From the NCBI GenBank assembly GCA_019753375.1, contig JAIELC010000016.1:1-53372 (forward strand): a DNA stretch of 53,372 nt. Direction: 5' to 3'. The DNA comes from Sphingomonas sp. GTDB lineage: Bacteria > Pseudomonadota > Alphaproteobacteria > Sphingomonadales > Sphingomonadaceae. Under the pieces are notes generated by a model. The model did no database searches. It was given only the letters and a program-made list of their open reading frames with translations, and had not been told where the DNA came from. This document shows positions 18,395-25,214 of this stretch, piece after piece. The translations under genes and the position numbers were made by a program. Within the stretch, counting starts at the first letter, position 1. Each line of letters opens with the position of its first letter.

Positions 18395-18418
18395 CGATCT
18401 GGCATCAGCTCAGCCGGA

Positions 18419-20479
18419 TCAATTGCCGGTCTTGGCAGTCCATTTGTCCATCCAGCCGAGCACCTCGCGATACCATTGCCGGCTGTTGCGCGGTTTGAGT
18501 ACCCAGTGATTCTCGTTGGGGTTGACCACCAGTCGTGACGCTATTCCCTTGCGCTGCAGCGCGGTGAAGCTCGCCAGGCCCTGAGTATAGGGAATGCGGA
18601 AATCCTTCTCGCCGGTAATCACCAGCATCGGCGTTTTCCACTTGTCGACGTAGTTTACCGGATTCCATTTTTCGAAAGCGGCGGGATCTTCATAATAGGC
18701 CTTGCCGCCATGTTCCCATTCGTCGAACCACAATTCCTCGGTTTCATACGCCATCGCGCGCGCGTCGAACACGCCGTCATGCTGGACGATGCATTTGAAA
18801 CGATCGGGCCATTGGCCCTCAATCCAGTTCATCATGTAACCGCCATAGGAAGCACCCAGCGCACACGCATTATCGGCATCAAGCCAGCCAAATTGATCGG
18901 TTGCAGCCTTTAGCCCCTTCTTCAGATCCTCAAGCGGCCAGCCGCCCCAATTGTTACGGATCGCGTCGGTGAACTTTTGCCCATAACCTGTCGATCCGTG
19001 AAAATCGACCGCCACCAGACCATATCCGGCGCCAGCAAATACTGCTGGATTCCAACGATATGACCAGCCGTTGTTGCTGCTGCCCTGCGGTCCGCCATGC
19101 ACCATCAGGGCAATCGGCGCCTTGGCCGCATCGCCCAGGCCATAGGGCTTCACGGCATATCCCCACACCTTATCGCCGTTTGCGCCCGTGAAGCTGAAAC
19201 GCGTGACCGCGGGCATGTCGATGCCGGCAAGTTTGTCTGCGTTGACAGAGGTCAGCCGCGTGACCTTCTTGCCCTTGAGCGCGTAGAAGTCGTCGGGCGC
19301 GGTCAGCGAGTTCATCGCAAAAAAGACACCACCCTTCATGGGCACCACCGCTGAGACATTGCCCAACTGTGTTAACCGCGTGACCTTGCCTGTCGCCACA
19401 TCGATCGCGAAGATCGGATTTTCCTGCGTGTCTTCGGCGGTGACCAAAATGGTCTTGCTATCGCCCGACCAGGCAATCGAACCGATCGAGCGGTCCCAGT
19501 CCTTGGTCAAGGCAATCACGTTGCCCGATGCGAGATCGCGGACCATCAATACCTGCCGGTCCGCCTCATAGCCTGGCCGTGCCATCGCAAACCACGCCAG
19601 CAACTTGCCGTCGGGCGAAGCGGTGGGAAGATTGTCCATCGCATCGTTGGCATCGGTCAGATTGACCGGCGGCGCCGATCCATCCGCCGGGGCCGCAAAA
19701 ATATCGAGATTGGTGGACAACGGTTCATCCCGGCCCGCTTCGCGCAAGGCGAAATAAATGGTCTTGCCGTCTGCGCTCCACGATACTTCCTCGCCGCCGC
19801 CAAAAGGCTTGGAGGGGCTGTCCCCTACCAAACCGCCCTCGATCGCCGTGCCGTTGCCAATTGCGACGCCGTCCTTGATTGGCAAAACGAAAAGCTGTGA
19901 CCGCGTGCCATCTGCCCACGCATCCCAGTGGCGGACGAACATCTGGTCATAGGTGCGGGCCTCGCCCGCATTGGGGTCCTTCTTGACCATGGGTTGTTCC
20001 AGGCTGGGCGCGCCCGGCAGACGATCAGCCCAAACCAAAAGCTTGTCGCCAGCCGGCGAAAGCTTGAAGCCGCCGATTCCCCCGGCAACATTCGTGACCT
20101 GCCGCGCGACGCCGCCGGTTACCGATATTGCCCAAACATTGTCATCACCACCCTGATTGGCCTGAAAATAGACCGTGATTCCATCCGGAGCGAATTGCGG
20201 TGCGGTTTCATTAACGTCCGACAAAGCCGCCAGCGGTTCCGGCTTGGCGCCCTTCTTCGTAAGGTCGAGCCGCCAGAGATCAAAGCGCCCCTTATTGGCG
20301 GCCAGGTCGGTCTCCCGCTGTTGCCAGACGAGCCAACGGCCGTCTGCGGAAACCGTTGGCGCAGACGCCCGAGACAGGGTCGATACATCGTCGATCGTCA
20401 ACTGGCGGGCAGCGGCGGGAACGGCACAGGCCGTGGCGAAGGCGAGCGCAGACAGGCTCGCAGCTTGAAGCATCCTCAT
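18419..20479 (-). CDS. Secreted S9 family peptidase (prolyl oligopeptidase/acylaminoacyl peptidase type)
   Basis: 686 residues. A signal peptide covers about 1-24 (LSALAFATACAVPAAA), so the enzyme is exported, probably to the periplasm. Residues about 30-420 form a WD40-like beta-propeller with repeated blades (APQFAPDGITVYF, VSWSADGKTIYFAL, IAWSGDSKTILVTA). The C-terminal alpha/beta hydrolase domain carries the catalytic triad S544 (GASYGGYM), D626 (GEKDFRIPYTQG) and H658 (NENHWVLKP). Such enzymes cleave short peptides or acylated amino acids. It stands between popZ and valS, a position these two genes often share without an insertion. Confidence 0.94.
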   Translation of the reverse strand: MRMLQAASLSALAFATACAVPAAARQLTIDDVSTLSRASAPTVSADGRWLVWQQRETDLAANKGRFDLWRLDLTKKGAKPEPLAALSDVNETAPQFAPDGITVYFQANQGGDDNVWAISVTGGVARQVTNVAGGIGGFKLSPAGDKLLVWADRLPGAPSLEQPMVKKDPNAGEARTYDQMFVRHWDAWADGTRSQLFVLPIKDGVAIGNGTAIEGGLVGDSPSKPFGGGEEVSWSADGKTIYFALREAGRDEPLSTNLDIFAAPADGSAPPVNLTDANDAMDNLPTASPDGKLLAWFAMARPGYEADRQVLMVRDLASGNVIALTKDWDRSIGSIAWSGDSKTILVTAEDTQENPIFAIDVATGKVTRLTQLGNVSAVVPMKGGVFFAMNSLTAPDDFYALKGKKVTRLTSVNADKLAGIDMPAVTRFSFTGANGDKVWGYAVKPYGLGDAAKAPIALMVHGGPQGSSNNGWSYRWNPAVFAGAGYGLVAVDFHGSTGYGQKFTDAIRNNWGGWPLEDLKKGLKAATDQFGWLDADNACALGASYGGYMMNWIEGQWPDRFKCIVQHDGVFDARAMAYETEELWFDEWEHGGKAYYEDPAAFEKWNPVNYVDKWKTPMLVITGEKDFRIPYTQGLASFTALQRKGIASRLVVNPNENHWVLKPRNSRQWYREVLGWMDKWTAKTGN

Positions 20480-20533
20480 GGGAAGCGGTTTAGAGCAAAT
20501 TGCCCGACAACAGGCAACTAAAGCTGGTCGATT

Positions 20534-21040
20534 TCAGCGCGACTGGCCAGTAATCCTGGCAATTTCACGCGCGACCATCGTTTCAACGAGCACTGGCAGT
20601 CGTGCGTCCAGCCATTCGCGCAGCATCGGCCGGATCATTTCTCGAACCATCCCTTCCAGCGTGTTGTCACCAACGGACTCGTCGCTTCGCACCACCATCC
20701 GTGACAGCGTATCCAGCGCGCCCCGGCTGGCTTCTGCGGCCTGGGGCGATAAAATTGGGTCGGCCGCAGGTGCAGGAGCTACAACCGCTGCCAGCAGCGC
20801 CGCTCGATCGCCCAACGGGTCAACAAGCTTCTCATCGGGCATGGCGTCGCGCAATTCGAGGACTGCTTCATCCGATGCCTCATCGATCGAGGATGAGAGG
20901 TCGGGGGCAACCGAGGGCGCAGCAGACCGCACCACGCGGCGCGCACGGCTTGCGGTTGCGTTCTCGCCTTCCTCGGCGATGATCCGCTTAATCGAGGACA
21001 AAATGTCCTCCATCGACGGTTCTGCGCTTACGTCTCCCAT
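20534..21040 (-). CDS. PopZ-family (DUF2497) polar organising protein
   Basis: 168 residues starting MGDVSAEPSMEDILSSIKRIIAEE, the conserved N-terminal helix found in PopZ/DUF2497 proteins that binds partners in Caulobacter PopZ. A long low-complexity middle rich in alanine, proline and acidic residues follows. The conserved C-terminal helices (TLEGMVREMIRPMLREWLDARL and LVETMVAREIARI) match the oligomerisation region. In Caulobacter the family makes polar condensates that tether the chromosome origin. The start at 21040 is preferred over an in-frame ATG five residues upstream because family members begin this way. Gene order with tolC and pcm is conserved in alphaproteobacteria. Confidence 0.88.
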   Translation of the reverse strand: MGDVSAEPSMEDILSSIKRIIAEEGENATASRARRVVRSAAPSVAPDLSSSIDEASDEAVLELRDAMPDEKLVDPLGDRAALLAAVVAPAPAADPILSPQAAEASRGALDTLSRMVVRSDESVGDNTLEGMVREMIRPMLREWLDARLPVLVETMVAREIARITGQSR

Positions 21041-21061
21041 CGAGATCCCTCTCACGGCAGC

Positions 21062-22591
21062 CTACTTTTGCTTACTAGGCGGTATATTTGCGGGATTAGG
21101 GCTGCTTCTGTCAACCGGAGCGCTGTCTGCCGGCGCGTCCAGCAAAGGCGCAAGCCCGGCTTTTACCTTCGCGTCCTGCGCCCGTGTCCGGGCCGTGCTG
21201 GGCGCGATCGCTTCAGCTCTTGGACCATCCGCCCAATCCGAAAGTTGACGGCGCGCATGCTCATAATGCGCAACAGGGCTGTATAGCGGTCCGCCATCCA
21301 GGCCGAGATCCTTCATTTCAGCATGACCGGTTGCCGCAAGCAGCATGAACCCTGCGACATAGGCATCGCGCCGAGCCGTCACCAATTGAACCTGCGAGCT
21401 GAGCAGCTCTTGTTCGGCGTTCAGAATCTCCAAAATCGTGCGATTACCCACGCTATTTTCGGCGCGAACCCCCTCAAGCGACAGTTTGTTGGCGTTGACC
21501 GCTACAATCGACGACTGGATCACATCCAGCGATGACCGCCACAAGGCATAGGCCGAGCGCACTTGCGACACGACGCCGCGTTCCGCCTCCGTCTTCAATT
21601 CGATTGCCTGGCTTTCGCGCGCTTCGGCTTGGCGGACCTGGGCTGCCGGACGCCCACCCTGGTAGAGCGGCAACGTCACGGTCAATCCAGCCTGCGCCTG
21701 CGTAAATTGCTGCGGCTGCACGCCGCCTGCAAAAGTGCCAAGATAATTCGCATAATTGCCCCCGGCGCTGACCGAAACTTTGGGAAGCCGGGCCGCACGC
21801 GCAACACGCACGTCATAGCGACCAGCATCGGCGGCCTTGCGCGCCGCATCAAGCGCCGGGCTGTCGGCGAGCGCCGTCTGCACCGCCTCATCGGGGCCGG
21901 CCGGCAATTTGGGCAGCTCAGGCGGCGGGGCGAGATCGCCAGGCTCAGCGCCAACCAGCCGAATATAGGTTTCGCGACTGGTGATCAGATTTGCCTCGGC
22001 CGATTGCAGATTCGCCCGCGCCTGCGCAAGCCGCGCTTCCGACTGGGCAACATCGGTCCGCGTCAGATCGCCAACCTGGAATCGATCTTTGGATGCTTGT
22101 AAATTGGTTTCAAGTACTCGCAAATTCTGATCGTTCAGGCCGACAATCGCCTGATCGCGGATGACGTTCATGTACGCCTGGACAACGCCGACAAAAAGAT
22201 CGGATTCAGTCCCCCGCAACGTTGCCCGGCCCTGCAGGACCCGCGTTTCCGCACCCTTGATCGAATTTCGGACGAGACCGCCGCTGTAGATCGGCAAGCT
22301 GATCTGTGCCTGGGACGTAATCTGGCGCGAAGGAGCAACAAAGCTGTTTGCCGCCGTTAAGACATTTTCAGAATAGTTGGACTGCGACTGAAGGCTGGGA
22401 CGACCATCCGCCTTGGCAATGGCCACCTCCTCATCGGTTGCGTTCAAAGCAGCTCGCTGCGCGCTCAAGGTCGGATTGGTTTTGTAGGCAGCAATCAAAG
22501 CATCCTGCAGCGTTTCCGCCACCGTTGGGGATGCAGACACCACCGCCATAGAGACACCCATCAGGAGCCGTGAAATCCGGAATACGCGCAT
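21062..22591 (-). CDS. tolC: TolC-type outer-membrane efflux protein
   Basis: 509 residues. The signal peptide (RISRLLMGVSMAVVSASPTVA) is followed by TLQDALIAAYKTNPTLSAQRA, the start of the first of two OEP repeats. The two halves of about 200 residues each carry the periplasmic helices and strand segments of the trimeric channel-tunnel: GLVRNSIKGAETRVLQG in the first and YQGGRPAAQVRQAEARES in the second. It serves as the outer-membrane exit of RND, MFS-type or type I systems; no partner genes are nearby. The start is set at MRVFRI, with a GAGAAAG site ahead, leaving 11 bases after the Pcm-like gene. The C-terminal 60 residues are a proline- and alanine-rich tail beyond the usual domain. Confidence 0.92.
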   Translation of the reverse strand: MRVFRISRLLMGVSMAVVSASPTVAETLQDALIAAYKTNPTLSAQRAALNATDEEVAIAKADGRPSLQSQSNYSENVLTAANSFVAPSRQITSQAQISLPIYSGGLVRNSIKGAETRVLQGRATLRGTESDLFVGVVQAYMNVIRDQAIVGLNDQNLRVLETNLQASKDRFQVGDLTRTDVAQSEARLAQARANLQSAEANLITSRETYIRLVGAEPGDLAPPPELPKLPAGPDEAVQTALADSPALDAARKAADAGRYDVRVARAARLPKVSVSAGGNYANYLGTFAGGVQPQQFTQAQAGLTVTLPLYQGGRPAAQVRQAEARESQAIELKTEAERGVVSQVRSAYALWRSSLDVIQSSIVAVNANKLSLEGVRAENSVGNRTILEILNAEQELLSSQVQLVTARRDAYVAGFMLLAATGHAEMKDLGLDGGPLYSPVAHYEHARRQLSDWADGPRAEAIAPSTARTRAQDAKVKAGLAPLLDAPADSAPVDRSSPNPANIPPSKQK

Positions 22592-22602
22592 GGGCAGCTT
22601 TC

Positions 22603-23268
22603 TCAAAAAACGAATGCGGCTGTCCGGGTGAACCCCGGCAAACAAACACAATCAATGTCGGCAAAATCAACAAGACCAAATCCGCCTGCGCTGCGGCAGC
22701 CCGTCGCCAGCCTTGTGACTCCGTTATCGACCAGACCGGTAACCACACGACCGCCTATCTTGACCTGATCGGCGAGCACGTCGGGAAGCTGTGCCACCGC
22801 ACCGTCAATTACCAAAACGTCATAAGGACCGTGATCGGCCGCACCCTTGCCCAGCGGACCTTCGACGAGGGTGACGTTCGGGAAATCCGACAAGGCCTGA
22901 CGAGCATGGCTCGCAAGCAAGGGGTCGCTTTCAACGGCAACGACCGAACCGCAAAGCTCGGCGACGACAGCGGCCGTATACCCGCCCGCCGCACCAATGA
23001 GCAGAACATGATCATTGGGCGCAATTTGTGCCATCGCCAAAAGTCGCCCCGTTGCGATTGGCAGGTTCGCATACCGACCATTGCCCAGCGGCACCGCTGT
23101 ATCGCGATACGCGAGCGCGCCGACCTCCGCCGGCAAAAACCGTTCGCGTGGCACTCGGGCCATCACGGCAACAAGACGCGGATCGTTTACGGAGTTGGTT
23201 CGCAACTGACTTGCCACCATCGCATGGCGCATTGCCGCCAACCGGCCAGAGTCTGCTGCAGTCTCCAT
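22603..23268 (-). CDS. Protein-L-isoaspartate O-methyltransferase-like protein
   Basis: 221 residues of the PCMT fold. It contains RHAMVASQLRTNSVNDPRLVAVMARVPRE at the N-terminus and a SAM-binding motif I, HVLLIGAAGGYTAAVVAEL, where the canonical GxGxG is altered (GAAGG). Motif II is VVAVESDPLL and motif III is YDVLVIDGAV. In classic Pcm the first strand reads LEIGTGSGY; the changes seen here are common in the alphaproteobacterial copy next to tolC, and isoaspartyl repair has not been shown for all such proteins. It starts the pcm-tolC-popZ run on the minus strand. Confidence 0.85.
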   Translation of the reverse strand: METAADSGRLAAMRHAMVASQLRTNSVNDPRLVAVMARVPRERFLPAEVGALAYRDTAVPLGNGRYANLPIATGRLLAMAQIAPNDHVLLIGAAGGYTAAVVAELCGSVVAVESDPLLASHARQALSDFPNVTLVEGPLGKGAADHGPYDVLVIDGAVAQLPDVLADQVKIGGRVVTGLVDNGVTRLATGCRSAGGFGLVDFADIDCVCLPGFTRTAAFVF

Positions 23269-23417
23269 CTCGACCCCTTTCGCACAACTGTTTTAGTTAT
23301 GCAACACACATATAAACCTTTGCCGCTAATATCTTGCGCAGGCCCATCCGCCAAGCGAGCCCCGCAAAAATATGCGTGTACGGCAAGCACCGGATTAATT
23401 CAGTTTCCGGAGCGAGG

Positions 23418-23444
23418 TTGACAGGGTCGCCAACCGCGTACATT
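23418..23444 (+). promoter_or_regulatory. Promoter of tRNA-Cys
   Basis: A perfect TTGACA (23418-23423) is followed after 15 bases by TACATT (23439-23444), and the mature tRNA begins 12 bases later. The spacing is a little short of ideal but the position fits a stable-RNA promoter well. Confidence 0.55.
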
Positions 23445-23456
23445 GGCCCCCGCTCC

Positions 23457-23530
23457 GGCCCGATGGCGGAGTGGTGACGCAGAGGACTGCAAATCCTTGC
23501 ACCCGGGTTCGATTCCCGGTCGGGCCTCCA
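23457..23530 (+). tRNA. tRNA-Cys (GCA)
   Basis: A 74-base cloverleaf. The acceptor GGCCCGA (23457-23463) pairs with TCGGGCC (23520-23526), the discriminator is T, and CCA is encoded (23528-23530). The anticodon arm is AGGA-CTGCAAA-TCCT with anticodon GCA, and the T arm carries GGTTCGATTCC. The U73 discriminator is a known identity element for cysteine tRNAs. Confidence 0.97.
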
Positions 23531-23553
23531 CTCAATAACGCGCTGTACTTGAA

Positions 23554-23572
23554 CGCTGCCTAACCGGCAGCG
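23554..23572. terminator. Hairpin between tRNA-Cys and the convergent AraC gene
   Basis: CGCTGCC (23554-23560) and GGCAGCG (23566-23572) make a perfect seven-base stem with loop TAACC, 24 bases past the tRNA and just beyond the araC-type stop codon. It can serve both converging transcripts, although neither strand shows a strong T-run. Confidence 0.45.
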
Positions 23573-23578
23573 GTCAGA

Positions 23579-24580
23579 TTAGACATGGGCGCCAATCGAG
23601 GGCAGCGCCCGGCCCCGCCGATATGGCCGTCGAACCGGCGGCTGATGAATCGCCTCGGCTTGCTTGGTAACCGCGCGGCGATAGGCGCTCGGATCAGCGC
23701 CATAGCCATCCCGAAAGGCCCGGCTAAAATGGCTCCGGCTGGAAAAACCAATGCTGGCGGCAATAACCTTCACCGGCATATTCGTTGACCGCAGCATTTC
23801 CGCTGCCTGATGAAGGCGGGTTCTTGCAACAAATTCCATCGGGCTCATCGTAAACGCCTGGGAGAATTCGCGGGCGAAGGCCGACCGGCTCATTCCCGCC
23901 ACCGACGCGAGCGCGGCGACGCTGTGGCGGGCCGCCGGCTTGTCGAGCACTGCCGTAACCGCCTTGCCCAGGCGAGGATCACGCAGCGTGCTCAACAGGC
24001 TCGATTCGTGCTCACTCCGCGCGAAGTGGCGCCGGAGCATGACAAGCAGGCAGGTCTTCATCAACGCGCCGGTCATGGCCCGGGATCCGATTCCGGGTGC
24101 GTCTCGCTCGGTTGCCATCATCTGGAAATTTGCTCGGACAACATCGGCGTCCGACATGTCCTCCACGATCGGCCGGCGGATCGTGTCAAGCAAACCGAAC
24201 GACCCGGAGATGCTGGCGTTGATCAGGCCGCACACAAAGCGCAAATCCCCGCAGCCCCCAGTCGTCGTATCAAAGCGAAGCATGCCGTTCGCGCCTGACG
24301 AACAATGGTCCATGGCGATCATTTCGGTGCCCAGCCCGTTGTCCACGCCAATTGATTGCGGGATGCCCGGTGGCACCAACACGATGCTGCCGGGACCGCA
24401 CATGATCGGCAAATGGCCGGGAATGGCCAAGTGCATTGTCCCGCTTAGAACATAATGAACCTCAATCTCCGGTCCGCCCCGCGCAACCAGTTGCGTCCCG
24501 CGCTGTACTTCGCAAATCGCAAACGATTCAACGCCGACATCCAGCGTCATTAATAGACGATCCAAGATATGTTCGGACAC
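23579..24580 (-). CDS. AraC family transcriptional regulator with a cupin-type sensor domain
   Basis: 333 residues from a GTG start. The N-terminal part (about 1-185) resembles the AraC-binding-like Cupin_6 domain: VHYVLSGTMHLAIPGHLPIMCGPG, VLVPPGIPQSIGVD and LRFVCGLINAS. The C-terminal 100 residues contain both helix-turn-helix units (SVAALASVAGMSRSAFAREF and VKVIAASIGFSSRSHFSRAF) plus the YGADPSAYRR end. The frame continues upstream, but GTG 24580 has GGGAG ten bases ahead and opens at the family's usual point. Proteins of this type usually activate a neighbouring catabolic gene, yet none stands next to it here, so the target is unknown. Confidence 0.88.
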   Translation of the reverse strand: MSEHILDRLLMTLDVGVESFAICEVQRGTQLVARGGPEIEVHYVLSGTMHLAIPGHLPIMCGPGSIVLVPPGIPQSIGVDNGLGTEMIAMDHCSSGANGMLRFDTTTGGCGDLRFVCGLINASISGSFGLLDTIRRPIVEDMSDADVVRANFQMMATERDAPGIGSRAMTGALMKTCLLVMLRRHFARSEHESSLLSTLRDPRLGKAVTAVLDKPAARHSVAALASVAGMSRSAFAREFSQAFTMSPMEFVARTRLHQAAEMLRSTNMPVKVIAASIGFSSRSHFSRAFRDGYGADPSAYRRAVTKQAEAIHQPPVRRPYRRGRALPSIGAHV

Positions 24581-24684
24581 TGATCGATCACTCCCTAAAT
24601 TCCTGCAGCCCCGATCTAATCGGAACGGCAATCTTTGCGCGCGCGACGAACGTCGCACGGTTACAGGATAGTAGAGCACCCGAT

Positions 24685-24696
24685 CAACAAGTGTTG
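24685..24696. promoter_or_regulatory. CAACA-N2-TGTTG dyad upstream of the AraC gene
   Basis: A perfect five-base inverted repeat with a two-base centre stands about 105 bases ahead of the AraC start codon, in the 176-base gap below the response-regulator gene. It is a candidate operator, for example for autoregulation, but a motif of this length can arise by chance. Confidence 0.25.
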
Positions 24697-24756
24697 TCCT
24701 GTTCTTGCTCTTTTTGAAAAAGCCTTTGGGTTGGCAAGGACCAACTAGTCTGGGAT

Positions 24757-25149
24757 TCAGCTGATCATGCCAGCGCCGCCGTCACTGCGTGCGAGCATGC
24801 GACCGATCGCGTCGAACAACGAATCCATGGCAACTGGCTTAAAAAGCACTTCATCCGCGCCCTGGCTAAGGCAGCGATCGCGTAAATCCACGGCGGTATC
24901 CGCGGTCACAACGATGACCGGAAGGGCAGACTTGGCGTCGGCTCGCGCACGAATATGACTGATCGCGGTCAGGCCATCCATGCCCGGCATGCGCAAATCC
25001 ATCAGCACAATATCGAAATCTTGCGAATCGATCAGCTGCAGCCCCGTTTCAGCATCTTCGGCCCCGGTCATGTCCGCCCCGGCAACGTCGAGCATGTCTT
25101 TCACCACGCGCCGGTTCATGGGATCGTCTTCGACAAACAGGACTTTCAT
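24757..25149 (-). CDS. Stand-alone response-regulator receiver protein
   Basis: 130 residues, a complete CheY-like receiver with no output domain. The acid pair is E7-D8-D9, the phosphorylation site D51 (VLMDLRMPG), the switch threonine T82 (VVTADT) and lysine K104 (VLFKPVA), so it should be competent for phosphotransfer. It follows the hybrid histidine kinase by 65 bases on the same strand and is the most obvious phosphate acceptor for it, since the kinase's own receiver is eroded. Without an output domain it would act through protein contacts, as CheY or DivK do. Confidence 0.92.
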   Translation of the reverse strand: MKVLFVEDDPMNRRVVKDMLDVAGADMTGAEDAETGLQLIDSQDFDIVLMDLRMPGMDGLTAISHIRARADAKSALPVIVVTADTAVDLRDRCLSQGADEVLFKPVAMDSLFDAIGRMLARSDGGAGMIS

Positions 25150-25214
25150 TGCCGACGTACCCGTCCGGTCCCGATTGTAAATGGCATGATGAACATTATC
25201 CTGAGCCTATCGCT

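Noticed and set aside
22570..23421. A 283-codon plus-strand frame near the Pcm-like gene
   Set aside because: It is a shadow of the methyltransferase gene and would run through its upstream region; no family resemblance.
24700..24735. The CTTTTTGAAAAAG symmetry and nearby GTTGG/CCAAC pair as a terminator of the response-regulator gene
   Set aside because: The A/T palindrome has a single central base, so it cannot form a loop, and the GC stem is only five pairs and not followed directly by a T-run.
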